Positions 37,201 through 51,300 of a DNA stretch of 64,000 nt are shown here, piece after piece. How positions within the stretch are numbered: position 1 is the stretch's first letter; each line of letters begins with the position of its first letter. Position numbers and translations under genes: made by a program. The notes under the pieces are model-generated. The model searched no databases, was not told the origin of the DNA, and saw only the letters and a list, made by a program, of their open reading frames with translations. Where the stretch lies: assembly GCA_030141605.1 (NCBI GenBank), contig JAQGDQ010000165.1:349001-413000 (forward strand), read 5' to 3'. This DNA comes from Tubiluchus corallicola. Its lineage: Eukaryota; Priapulida; Priapulimorpha; Priapulimorphida; Tubiluchidae.

Positions 37201-40200
37201 ATGACTGTACATTGTACTTCTTTTACTGTCGTGACTGTACATTGTACTTCTTTTACTGTCATGACTGGACATTGTACTTCTTTTACTGTCGTGACTGTAC
37301 ATTGTACTTCTTTTACTGTCATGACTGGACATTGTACTTCTTTTACTGTCGTGACTGTACATTGTACTTCTTTTACTGTCATGACTGTACATTGTACTTC
37401 TTTTACTGTCATGACTGTACATTGTACTTCTTTTACTGTCATGACTGTACATTGTACTTCTTTTACTGTCGTGACTGTACATTGTACTTCTTTTACTGTC
37501 ATGACTGGACATTGTACTTCTTTTACTGTCATGACTGGACATTGGACTTATGTGGACAAATGAGTAAAGAAATCAGAAGTCAATATGTGAGTTTAAACTT
37601 TTAGTATCAGTTACCTACATAGATAAATACTCTAAGCTCATCATCTTACCTGACTATGAGCTTTATAAGATGGTCTATAAACACCGTATCTTGCTGACTC
37701 TCTTTTAACCTTGCCCTCCAATCGAGAAGCCACGCCTGTAAGAGAAACCACACCTGTAAGAGAAGCCACGCCTGTAAGAGAAGCCACGCCTGTAAGAGAA
37801 ACCACACCTGTAAGAGAAGCCACACCTGTAAGAGAAGCCACACCTGTAAGAGAAGCCACACCTGTAAGAGAAACCACGCCTGTAAGAGAAACCACACCTG
37901 TAAGAGAAGCCACACCTGTAAGAGAAGCCACACCTGTAAGAGAAGCCACGCCTGTAAGAGAAACCACACCTGTAAGAGAAGCCACACCCGTAAGAGAAGC
38001 CACGCCTGTAAGAGAAACCACGAATTCTGTAGCAAGTACCTCATTCAAACCATTTTAAAACATTTTTCATCTTTTATAGTTAAAACATCACAACTTTATT
38101 AAAACTTTTACTTTAACGTAGTTAAAAATCATATCAAACATTTCGACAGAGCTACCGCTATCATCATCAATAGTACATTTTTACAAACATACAACCTGTT
38201 TACATAGGCAGAAGTTACAGTATAAAACATTATGCACTAATTATCTATTTAAGAGAAGCAAAATAGGTCATGAATTACAGACCAAAAGAAAAGAAATTGA
38301 TACAATAAATTATGCATAATGCATGCTTTTGTAAGTACATAATTAGTGCATAATCTACTGTATCAATTTCTTTTTTTCAGGTCTACTTAATCACTATCTA
38401 TTTGTCTTTTGTAAATACATAATTAGTGCATAATCTACTGTATCAATTTCTTTTCTACTGGTCTGCTTAATCATTACCTATTTGACTTCTGATAATACAT
38501 AATGTTCTATACTGTAGGTTCTGCCTTTGTAAACTGGTTGTATGTTTGTAAGATTTACTATTGATGATGACAGCGGTAGTTCTCCTTAAACGCTTGACAT
38601 GATTTTTTTAACTATGTAAATTAAAAGTTTAAATAAACGTGAAGTGCTTAACTAGACATATCCAAATATATTAACAACCAACCTGATCTTGTTCATACTC
38701 TAATATAGCTAAATAGATTTGCTTCTTCTCATCTTCTTGCCTAGTACCAGTACCGCCACCAAATTTCCTAAAAGACCAAGAACCTATTACAAAAATGTGC
38801 AAACAATACAGAATTACAGAAATTGTTGCGCTTTGTTTCTCTCGTACGGCTCGTAGAGAAACCCAGAAAACACTTCATCAAATTAAACTAGTTTATTAAG
38901 CGAGAATTCTACAACATAAAAGTATGAAGGAACACGAAATGATTACAGTAAACGTGAAAATCTGGAAAACGTTTAAGTGTATCTGAAATTGCAAGTATAC
39001 AAGAGAATGTGTAAGTGACGTCTCTGTGAATCTGTGTGTGTCAGCGGCTTGCTTCACCTTATATAGGGTGCCAGGGAACATTCTAGACGTTTCCTTCTAG
39101 AACATTCTACAAGGTAAGACGATTGTTCTAATGGAACATTCTACAATGTTCTATTTAATTCTAATAGATGCCAGCGATCTCCACAATAGAAATTTAGTTT
39201 TTACATATAATCACAGTCTGAAAGTACCAGTACCACCACCAAACAATACAGAACTAGAGAAATTTAGTTTGTACATATAATCACATGTAATAATATATAT
39301 AATCACATATAATCACAGTTTGAAATCACCTTGCAGCAGCATCTTTGAGCTTTTCTCTTCTTTCTTCTCGTTTTCTTAATAGTTCCTCGTGTTTACTCTT
39401 AGCAATGGCTACATTTTCTAGCAGCCTTCGTTGTAATGAAACACCCTGTAGAATGAAATTGCAAACCAATTTTAAAATTATTTAGCGGGTCCCCACTCGC
39501 TACCTTCAACCTCTCCCAGAGGGGACCGGGTCCCCACTCGCTACCTTCAACCTCTCCCAGAGGGGACCGGGTCCCCACTCGCTATCTTCAACATCTCCTT
39601 GTTTAACTGAATACCAGCCAAACTTAATGGAAAACACCTAATTGACTCAAAAATGTCTGGAACGGGGCACTCCTATTCAAATGTACATAAAAACCATCGG
39701 TAATTGACTCACATAACTGTGCACAATTGACTCAAATAACACCGAGTAATTGACTCAATATTTTCTCTTGGCGTACTTAAAATAAGACACTTGTGTGTGA
39801 CCAAAGAACTTTTACTGCTTTCATGTCATTTTTACATTGATGTTGTGCACTATAATATACGTAGAAACAGTCATGTTAAGTACAGCTTTGTTTGTAAGCA
39901 GGTACAGTATCACAAGTACTAATATGTTAGCTTAGCAGTTTTGCTTTGAATCTGTCACCCACTTGTCCACTGCAATTAACCTCGTTGTTTCTGGAAGCTA
40001 AACATTTAATCACTTGACCAGCGGTTTGCTTTTGAAGTTCCTGCTGCTTTTCACAGGGGAAACAAGGTCATCACCAACTGCAGCTCAAGCACTAGGTGAC
40101 TACGTGTTTTGAGTGAATATGTACAGTATACAGTAACAGATTTTCAAAGAAATGTTGCAGACCAAAATCAATGCATCTTTAATGCTCAGGTCAAGTGTTC

Positions 40201-42284
40201 TCCAAGGTCAAACCTCAAGTGCATGCTTAATCTTTCTGAACGGAAATACTCAGTAGCTAAGAAAAAGTTCTTTTTTCAGTTATGGAAAGACATTGTTTAC
40301 AATGTAAATACAGTAAGTCTTTGCTTAATAACTCCCTGTTTAGAGATGTTTCGCTTGACATTTGACTCTTTTAGTCACCTAACGATTCACTTTAATGATT
40401 TTTTTACTTTGTGTAAAGTCAATTTTTATTTTGTCAGCAACATTTTACCTAATTTCCTGCATTAAAATGGCATATATTGAGTTATTTAGTTCTAAAAACG
40501 CACTAAAAATGTAAATAGTGCAATTATTATGCTTTTGCTTCCCGAATCTTGATTTGATCAACAAAATTTTTGCCTAATTTGATGCATTACGAGAGTACAA
40601 CTTGCATTATAAAATGTATGTAAAATGTTTGTGTATATATGATACAGTAAGTCCTCGCTTAATGACGCTCCGTTTAGCGACGTTTCGTTTTAATGACATT
40701 TTACGCTTTTTTCAGTTAATGACGCCCGTTTCACTTTAACCATGATTTTTTTACTTTGCTTAAAGTCAATTTTTATTTCATTAGCAACATTGTTACTTAA
40801 TTTGATGCATTAAAACATCACACATTGCATTATTCTGTTCTAAAAATGTACTAATAATGTAAACAGTGCAATTATTATACCCGTTTTTCTTCTTCCCTTC
40901 TGCTGACTAAAATAAAATGCCAGCCGTTTATGTCACCTAAAACCTACCAGCAAACTTTGCACATGCAACCTGTTGCTATAGCAACCAGACTAAGTATCTA
41001 GATAAGATCCCCATGGTTGTCCAGCGCTTGGCTTTGACTCTGCAGTGTTTATTGTTCACACCGCTGTCTAGGCTTAAACGTTAACGAAAGAGAAGCTGCT
41101 ATAGTTAAGAATGGTAAGTAAGATGTATGGGTGGTTTCAGGCAAGCAGAGAGAAATTAATCAGTAGAAATATGAATGAAACTCATAAAATGTTTAAGTTA
41201 CATATTTAATCAGCCTTGATTTTTGCCTCTGGAACGTATCTCAATTCACTTACACTAGTTTCCATGGAAGTCTTGGATTCATGTAACGATGCTTCGCTTA
41301 AAAGAAAACCGGATGATTGTGTCAACATTAGTTCAGAATCAAAAATGCTCTAAAATATTGAAAACTACAACAGCTTTTTTGAATCAAAGCTTAGAATAAA
41401 TAATAATTACCTCGGATAGTTAAATTTCGTTAAACTTTCAAAGCTACGCGCGGCTCAGTGAATCTACTAAGATTAGCAATGGCGCCTTTTTGTCGCGTGC
41501 GCATGGCCGACAAATAGAAGGCGGTACTGCGATAACCATGATCATGAACTGCAGTGTTAGTTTCTAACGTGATATGACGTAGGGCCCATTTTCGTGACAT
41601 CATGCATTTAAGCAGTATTGTAACACCTATGCAAATGTGCTTGAAGCGCAAGGGAAGACGCCTGCCATCGCGCAAACTGTGGTTAGTTTCTGACGTATGC
41701 AATAGCTGTGTTCAGTTGCCGTTAATTAACTTTCTAAACTAATTATTCAAATATAAGAAGCAACTGCTAACTTTTATATTTAGGCAAGAAAACATATGTT
41801 TTGGATAGTAAATTAAAATGAGATTGAGTCTAAACAATCATCCACTTTTCCTTTAATGTCACATTTTGCTGGAACGCATTAGCATCGTCAAACGAGGATT
41901 TACAGGAAAGAATTTAAACCGTAAATTAAAACTGTAAAGCGAAATAAATTAATTTAGTAATTAGCGACAGTTCTGTTAAACGCATTCAAATCTTAATAAA
42001 AGAAAAATCGATACCAGTTGATATTTGGTTGTCGCTCCATGAGTCCTTGCTATACGAGCTCGATAAGCTGCTATTAATCGTTGGTTTTCTCTGGATGCAA
42101 GTTCAAGCGGGTCGTATTCTGTTCTGAGAAAGAAATTCATAAAAAATAACAATAAATCAAAGACGTAAGAATACAAGTAACAAACTGCAATAAGAAATGG
42201 GTATTTACTGATATACAATCTGGGTAAACAAATATATTCATTTTTCATTTTTATTCTCCCCAAAGCATTTGTCTAGAGCCTTAC

Positions 42285-42341
<57 letters not shown>

Positions 42342-45300
42342 CTTTATTATTACGACTACGGCAAAATCACGTTGAAAACACCGGTTCTCGTCTGATTACC
42401 GAAGATAAGCAACATATAGCCCGGTTAGTACTCGGATGGGTGACCACCTAGGAATACCAGGTGCTGTAGGCTTGCGGGATGCCCACACTGTATCTCGACA
42501 CTAGGCGGAGGAGCTGCACAAGCAGCCAACGGCTAGAGGGCGGAGGAGGTCAAGTGACCCAACGGCCATGTGTAGAGGAGTAAACCTTCAAAATCAGGAG
42601 TGGAGCTCCGAAGGCGGACCAGTGCAGCATGCTCACTGACTCCGGCAGTTCCTGCAGCCAACCTGGTGCCAAACGTATCGTTCCGCTTTCTTTGGACTAC
42701 ACCAGCGAGGAAGAGAGGGGGTTCCTGTTGTCTGGGCAACTCAGGATCTCCATACACCTTGCCCAGGCATGTGCCCTGGAGAGGCCATTCCAGTGGTTCA
42801 AGGATCGGACTGCTCAGCCACAGTCGACGCTGCAGCTCCAGCAATGTGATCAATAACTGACTCTCTTGGCGCACACTCCATTGTCTTCCAAGACAGAAGG
42901 ATGCCAACCAATAATAATCTTTATTTAAAGTCGGCTTTTGGGTCAAAGAGCTATTATCGCCGACTGTAAATAACAACCTACAACTACATAACAGAGACTA
43001 TTATTACCGCTTGGTTCCCAACCTGGTGTACTAGTACCCCTAGTCTGTCGAAAACTGAACAGCGATTCAAAAAGTAACTAGTACCCCCTGGAAGTACTAC
43101 TGAACACCACAAGGCGTGCACGAGAAGCCTCTTAGACAAAATTAAAAAATTAGCGGGTGATTCAGACAACTGAAGCGCCGCCTGGAAACAACATCAGTAA
43201 CCGAATTTTGGTGCAGTCCGCAGATACGCGAGGCCTATCTGGTTCCATACGTCCACCCAACTACGACGTTTGTGATTGGCTACCTGTGAAGCAGGCTGTT
43301 CAAAGATGGTGACAATGAAGACAAAAGCCCGAAACCGTGTTGACATCCGCAGAGATATGAGAGTCAGTCTGTGGAAAACTGAACCGCGATTCATAAAGTT
43401 AGTTTCTGCTATGCAACAGCAGCCAACTCATTGGGCTTTCATTTACTGAGCTTGATCATTTATGTTCACAAATAAAAACAACCACTGGTACATTTTAACT
43501 AACTGCACCGTTATGTTAACAACAAGCGTTCATTTATTACACCCTGAGAGCCTGAACACACGAACTGTGAGTCGCAAAAGTCAGTGTTGCCCCCCCCCCA
43601 CACACACAAGGCATTTGGTTGAGTTTTTATCTGTCAGTTGTATATAAGACTGCTTAATTACCCTAATTGCACACGTTAACAATGAGTCAGCCTAAGTAGT
43701 ACCACACTGAGTACTATTAATGCGGCGTAGGTATTAGGAAAATAAAATAATCTATAATATCCTTTTTGTATTCTGTTAAACTTAACTATCTGTTAATTCG
43801 TTTCTTGGAAATAGTGGCCTAAAATAGGTTTTTAAAAGTTAATAAACAGTTAAATTTGAATAATTAACCTCTTTGTAAAGAAATCATAGTTCTTTTGGAA
43901 GTCACCCCTACAGCAAAAATGGTTTAGTCTTCCATTCCTACTAGTTCTTAACCTGGCACGGTGCCAGCAGTTGACCTGGCACGATGCCAGCAGTTGACCT
44001 GGCACGGTGCCAGCAGTTGACCTGGCACGGTGCCAGCAGTTGATAGTCAGTTAATTGAACTACACAACAGAGTGGCATTCAAATTTTAAATTCTCTAACA
44101 ATGGATATCGCATTACAAATGTCTGCATTTTCATTATCGGAGCCAGGTAGAAACATTAAGCTCGGGCAATTAACAATGCGGGTAATTTCTCAGGTACCCG
44201 GGAACACTAATGCTTACCTAGGACTAGCTGGCATTAATGACAAACTTCTAGACTCAGCAGAAACTGGAGAAGATTGGGATGATGAGTGCGGAGTGGATGC
44301 TGCAGGTAAACTATGATAATTGGTAGAAACGTGTAATTTTGACTGAGACGAGTCGTCTGCAGTTACTGCAAGACTGGAAGGTTTCTGAATAACTGTATCT
44401 TTATCACCGCCTGAAAAATACAAAGTTAGGAATGAATGAACAATCAAAAAGTGGCCCGGAAAAGGGATGATTATTATAAATAAAATTAAATCATTTGTTT
44501 ATAATCCTTGAAAAATTGTTTGGTAAAAGAAATGATTTGAATTAACTTCACTGTGATTTCCAGAAACGATCAAATACGGTCGGAACCGCAGATCTAGGTG
44601 CGTCCTCAGAGAGAGATTGTTAGGCCTGCGTAAAAAGTGAGGAAAACAATGGGCGTCATGTTCTAATACAAATTCTATGCTCTGCTGTTGGGCAAACAAT
44701 GGGCGTCATGTTCTAATACAAATTCTATGCTCTGCCATTGGGCAAACAATGGGCACCATGTTCTAATACAATTTCTATGCTCTGATGTTGGGCAAACAAT
44801 GGGCGCCATGTTCTAACACAAATTCTATGCTCTGCTGTTTGGCAAACAATGGGCACCATGTTCTAATACAAATTCTATGCTCTGCTGTTGGGCAAACAAT
44901 GGGCGTCATGTTCTAACACAAATTCTATGCTCTGCTCTGCTGTTGTGCAAACAATGGGCACCATGTTCTAACACAAATTCTATGCTCTGCTGTTGGGCAA
45001 ACAATGGGCACCATGTTCTAACACAAATTCTATGCTCTGCTGTTGGGCAAACAATGGGCACCATGTTCTAACACAAATTCTATGCTCTGCTCTGCTGTTG
45101 GGCAAACAATGGGCATCATGTTCTAACACAAATTCTATGCTCTGCAGTTGGGCAAACCATGGCCATGTTGCTGGACCAAATAGCATTTGATTGTTACGCA
45201 AAAGCTGCCCTCGAGCGACACAGTTTTGAAACATTGTTTTATACGCAAGCTAGCAATCTCTCTACACACTTCATCTAAATCTACGGTCAAAACAAAATTT

Positions 45301-48300
45301 TTTACTATTTTTCCTCAAGATTATTCTATGCAAATGAACTACTGAAGAGATAATGTTTAATATAATCACCATTTTCCTTCAAAATCTCTTGTGTCCGTTC
45401 AACGCACTGCAAGCAAAGCTTAAAGAACTTGTCGTCAGCTCCACCTAGTAGTAAAAATGTTTAATATAATCACCATTTTCCTTTAAAATCTCTTGAGTCC
45501 GTTCAACACACTGCAAGCAAAGCTTAAAGAACTTGCCGTCAGCTCCACCTAGTAGTAAAAATGTACACTGATATGTTTGTTAGGTATGAAATAAGGGGTT
45601 TTTACTTAAGCCTGTGTGTTTGCCGATTAAAGGTATGTGGTGATACTTTGTTAAATAGTCAAACACACAACACAAATCGCAAATCGCATTTAGCCCCGCC
45701 CAACTTGAAGATGTAACACACATTCTCACAAACTCCCCCCGATACAAGTGCTTACAACACATTAACAAACTGAAAAGATGGAAAAAATTGGTACTAGTAA
45801 GTTTGCCAAAGGTAAATTTGGTCTAGCAATTTTGGTAAGAGGAATTTTTGGTGCAGCAAAATTTTAGCACAGCACCCGGAAAATTGGATACAGAGAAAAT
45901 CTTCTACTGGAAAAACTTAATACAGTACTGGCAAGCTTTTGTCACGCATTTTTAGTACAAGGAAATCTGGTTCAAGGTAATAGGAATTTTCACAGTTTCA
46001 TTGCGCAGTTGCTGTAGGTCAAAGGTTAAGTGTGCCACAGCAACGAGCCTTAACTACAACTGTCACGTGACGTGTAGGTAAAGCAAAGCTGTCTGTCGCA
46101 TCAGCTCAGTAGCTTCAGTTGTTTTACATAGACTTTACCTAATTATGCATTAGTCTGTGCATAGAGTGATTTACTAGCAGGATTTTGCTCGGGAACAAAA
46201 AAATGAACTAGGTAACTGTTAAAACTGTAAGTATTACAATGACTTGGGCTACAAGGGGTTATCAATTGTAGACAAATGTGTTATCTAGTACACTTAACCT
46301 TTGGTCTTTTCACGATCATCATCATTCGCTGGATCTGCAAGACTTATTACAGAGGATCAGAGAATTCTCTATAACAATGTATAAACTGCTCCAAATCTCG
46401 ATGTTGCCTCCAGAAATACAGCACTCGTGTACGGCATCATTGAAACAGTGATAATAATGTTAGTTAGACAGTAAAATTGGTGCAATGATGATAAAAACAA
46501 TTTTTCACACCGATACAATAAGGGAATATTCATCACAACGACATGACATTATCACTAGTGTGGTAGTTGGAATTGTACATTGTAGTCAGGTGCTGCCATC
46601 TATGTGCTAATCTTGTTACATTCTACAAGCTGACTTACCTTCAGTCTAATTGCATGGTCCAGTGACTACATACACACTGGTCCTCTCCCTATCAAAAATT
46701 AATGGTTGTTGTGAAGCCTGTGCAACTCTGCATAGTTCAAGTTCTACACCTGTATACTGGCTGTGAAACAGGTTTTACTGACTGTTTTTGCTTTTCTAGT
46801 TTTTGCTCAATGTTCAGTGCAGCAGTTTTCTGTAGTTCAATAAACACTTTTCTGTTGTGTGCAGTGCAAATATTTATTATAGATTTTTGGTTCCTATTCA
46901 CACTTCTCTGTGTCTAAACTCATTCATAACTAAGTGACTGAACAACAACTTCAAAAATGACTTTCACAACTAACATCCTTACAAGCCAGTGAACTTAACT
47001 TAATGTACATTTATCTAAGATTAATACAAACCTTTACTCCTTGCATCTGCCAGAAGATGTTGTATTACATACGTCACGCATTGTAAATAGGTTACGGAAG
47101 CTGCCTAGATAAGAGAATTAGAAAATATTTCAGAAAGTACCACTTTCTTAGTATAATTCTAATCACAAGAAATACAAATACCAAAACACAATGAACCAAT
47201 ACAAAATACAAATTATAATAATAATAATAAGAAGAATTTTTTTATTTATCTTGCAACACACGCAGAGTTATAATGCAGTAAGGATAACAAAGTTTGGTGT
47301 CATTTATAATTATAGTGGTTCTTAGTAATTGTATCACGTATTACTCGAAATTTCAAGGTCAGGGCATTTTTACAAGCTTGGTTTCTTACAATACAAATCA
47401 TTTAGGTGGGTAGTTAATAATTTTTTTTCAAAATTTTCTTATTACATATCTTGCAGTTTGCCACCTCTTGAATTATTGAAAACTTTTTGCTTATTTTAAT
47501 GTATTAATTTTTTATTTGTGTTGATGTGAAATAAACAATCTATATATATATATATAATAATCTTTATTTGCCATTAAAAACATTGATAATCACTGATAAA
47601 AACTTTACAGAGATAATCAATCAGTGTTAGTTAATAAAAACTTACACTGCTGAAGGCAAATGCGTCAGTGCAATCTAAACTACTGTGCAGTAATGACGAA
47701 TAAAATCAAACATATTTACAACTATACACAAAAAAATATAAAAAAAACTATGATTTAATTAATATGGCCGTGGGTATATGAATTCTGAATTAGTGTGTAT
47801 GTTGTCGTACTGGTGTGATGGTATTTCATATCTGGTTAATATTGGTGATTTTAATTTTGTTTTAAATGCTGATAGGGACTTGATTTGTTTAACCTGTAAT
47901 GGTAGAGAATTCCAAAGTAGAATTGCTTGTTTGATTACAGAGTTCGTTCCATAGTGGGTATTTGTCCTAATTTGTTTTAGATTGCTTGTTCTGGAATTAA
48001 CGATAGGATTTGGAAAAAGGTAAATCTGTTATTCTGGAATGGTTTGCTGATGTTGTTAATGTATTTAAATATAAAAAGCAGAGTAAAATATTCTTTGTGT
48101 GCTTCAATGATTGGGAATTTTAATGTTTTTCTCAGGTTAGTTGTTGAAGCTTTGAATTTTTGTCTACCTGCCTTGTGTTTGTATGAGTACCCAGCTATCA
48201 ATCTCAATGCATAGTTTTGAAGGAGATTTAATTTTAAGTAATTTTCTCTTTTGGTTTTTTGAAGTAGCGTACATCCATATAAGAAGTGTGGTAGAACTAA

Positions 48301-51300
48301 AGTTTTATATATTAGTGTTTTAGTTTCCTTTGTTAGTTGCCCTTTAACTTGTCGGAGATATGATGTGCTAGATGCCATTTTTGTGTATATGTTATTAAAG
48401 TGATCACCCCATGAAAGATTATTGTCTACCTGTATGCCCAGGAATTTAACATTGTTAGTTTGTTTGATTACAGCATTATCTATTGTCAAAGTGGTTGATG
48501 ATGCATCATTAGTATTTAATGAGGGTGACAGTATCATGAATTCTGTTTTGTCATTATTCATTTTTAGCTTGTAATGACTAAATGCCATATTTATATTTTT
48601 TATATCTTCTTCTAAATAATTTTTTGCAGTTTGGACATTTTCATGGGCTATGTAGATTGTAGTGTCATCAGTGTATTGCGTTATTTGTGAGTGTTTTAAT
48701 ACACTGGATATGTTGTTTATATATAGGCAAAATAATAACGGACCTAGTAGTGTTCCTTGCGGTATACCTCTGTTTAACGTGGCCCAGTCAGAAAAGTTGG
48801 TTGTATCTAACTTTACTCGTTGTTGTCTATCTTTGAGATAATTTTGTATCAGTTTTAACGATATCGAATCTAATCCTATTTGTTTTAAATTATCGTAAAG
48901 TAGTTCGTGATTAATGCTATCGAAAGCTTTACTTAAATCCAAAAATGCTGCTAAAATGTATTGCTTGTTGTCTAAACTATGTCTCCAATTTTCTGTTGTG
49001 TGTATTAGGGCGTCAATGGTTGAATGGTGTTTACGGAAGCCAAACTGATGTTTTGATAAAAGTTCATGTTTATTTACATATGAATTTATCTGATCATAAA
49101 TTACCCTTTCCCAAACTTTGCCGAAACAATGGATTACAGAAATTGGGCGATAATTCATGGGATCACATTTTGGATCTTTTTTATGGATTGGAGTCACGTT
49201 TGCCATTTTACATACCGTTGGAAATTCGCCTCTCATAATTATCTGATTAGCAATGTAAGTCATATGCGGGGCTATTACAGATGCGCTATCTTTTAGAATT
49301 TTGATAGGAATATCTGATGGTCCACTCCCTTTGTTGGAACTTAGGTTATTTAATATGTCGTTAATTTCTCCTACTGTGACGCTTTTGAATGAGAATACTG
49401 TGTTAGACGATTTGTTTTTTAATTTATTAATTATATTATTGTTAATATGAGAAGCCACTCCCTTAAAATTTCCAAGATTCAGGAATATTGCATTTAGCGC
49501 ATTGGCAATATCTTTGGGTTTTGTAATAACAGTGTTGTTGATCTTAATTTCGTCAACACGCGTTAGTTTGTTACGGCATTTATTTATTACATTGTTAATA
49601 ATTTTCCATTTTTCTTTGGTATTTGTTGCGTTTTTACATTGTTGTTGTATATGTTTATTTTTCAAGCATTTATTAAGATTATTAAATTGATTTCTCTTTT
49701 TTTATAATTGTTATGATTGTTTTTAGTTTTGTTCTTTTCCCATATATTATACATTCTGTTTTTCGCTATTCTTAGTTTGTCAAGTTCAGGTGTTGTCCAG
49801 GTACTTTCGTTATTGAGTTTGCTTTGTTGTGGGATTTGCTTTACGTTTTTATATGGTGCATGTACATTAAGGCAATATTCGACATTATATGTCAGAATAT
49901 TAACTTGTGTATCTATTTTATCAGTCATATATATGGAGGTCCAGTTCATTTTTGCTAAGTCGATTAAGTATGAATGTTTGTTGTATTGGGCGTAGTCTCT
50001 CATTAAATGCCAGACTGAATTTTGGTTATTATTATGCTGTGGGGTCATTTTATCTACTAATATTATGAAATGATGATCTGAATAATCACACGGGAAAGTA
50101 TCATATGCTACGAAATTATTGTTACTATTCGAAATGAAATGGTCGATTACTGTGGCTGATGTTTTAGAAATTCGAGTAGGTTTATTGTTGTTAAGTATGT
50201 GGACATTATATTGTTTTAAAAGCTCTGTGTATGTTTTGTATGCCAGTGTGTTTGTAGCTAAAATATCAAGGTTGAAATCGCCCATTATAAGTACTTTTTT
50301 ATTTTCGAAAACACTGCGTTCTAGTTCTTCACTAAAGTATTTGAAAAATGTTTTGTGTTTGAGATTGGGTGGTCTATATATGGTTCCTATTACATAGTTC
50401 TCAATGCTGCACCAAACAGATTCAATTTTGCCAGTTCTGATGCCTTTCATTTCTTGTGGTCTCAGGTGTGAAGGTATATACATCGCAACCCCTCCACCTT
50501 TCTTATTTTTACATCTATCTCTTCTTATTAATGTGTGATTAGGTAATTCTATAGTGTTGCTAAGTATTTGTTTATGTAGCCAAGTTTCTGTTATGCCTAC
50601 AATCAGATTTTCGGTGGCGTGAATTGTATCTTTCAGCAGCCAGTGTTTTTTGACGAGACTTTGAATATTTATATTTAGAAATTTGATGTTCTTTTTATAA
50701 GTAATCATGAATTTTTTTAGCTTATCACTGGTATTATTATTGTTGGTGTTATTATTATTATTATTTGGCAAAATGGGTCCAGGGTTAGTTTCGATACCAC
50801 CAAGTATAAGTAGTAAACGAATTATGGTTAAAATGTAAGCCAGTTCAGAACATGAGTATAGAGTGCTTTCAAATTTAGATGAAATCTGTAATTTTTCCAA
50901 TTTTTTTAGAGCTACGTATTTTAGATTGACATGACGCATTTGTCTTATAGCACTGAGGTACACAACTTTTAAGATGGATACAAATCTTTTTAAAATAAAT
51001 TGCATAGAGTGTCTTATTCTATCGCTATTTACAGGAAAAGCAATGAAAAAGTTGTTTAAATTACCTTTAGTCATTACATTACAAATTACTGTTACGTAGA
51101 TCATTTTCAGTTTTAGTATGGAGAGTAATGTACGTAGTATAACTAAGACGTAAGCATAGTTACAATAAAAGAACTTAACTGTTTGATATTTGGCGTTAAA
51201 TATACAAAGGCTCCCATGATCACAAATAAATTTGGTAATTTTATGATAAGATACGTTAGAAATATCAACTATGATACAAGAAGTAAATTCGTATGGTTTC

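Noticed and set aside
35794-37604. Long ORFs on both strands (up to 589 aa)
   Set aside because: Produced by a 30-bp unit without stops in several frames; no domain or gene-like composition.
37711-38058. Plus-strand (EATPVR)n ORF
   Set aside because: Antisense of the VPS9D1 exon 8 acceptor array; no start context or neighbours.
42533-42976. 147-aa minus ORF
   Set aside because: Open only because the retroposon body is GC-rich; no recognised domain.
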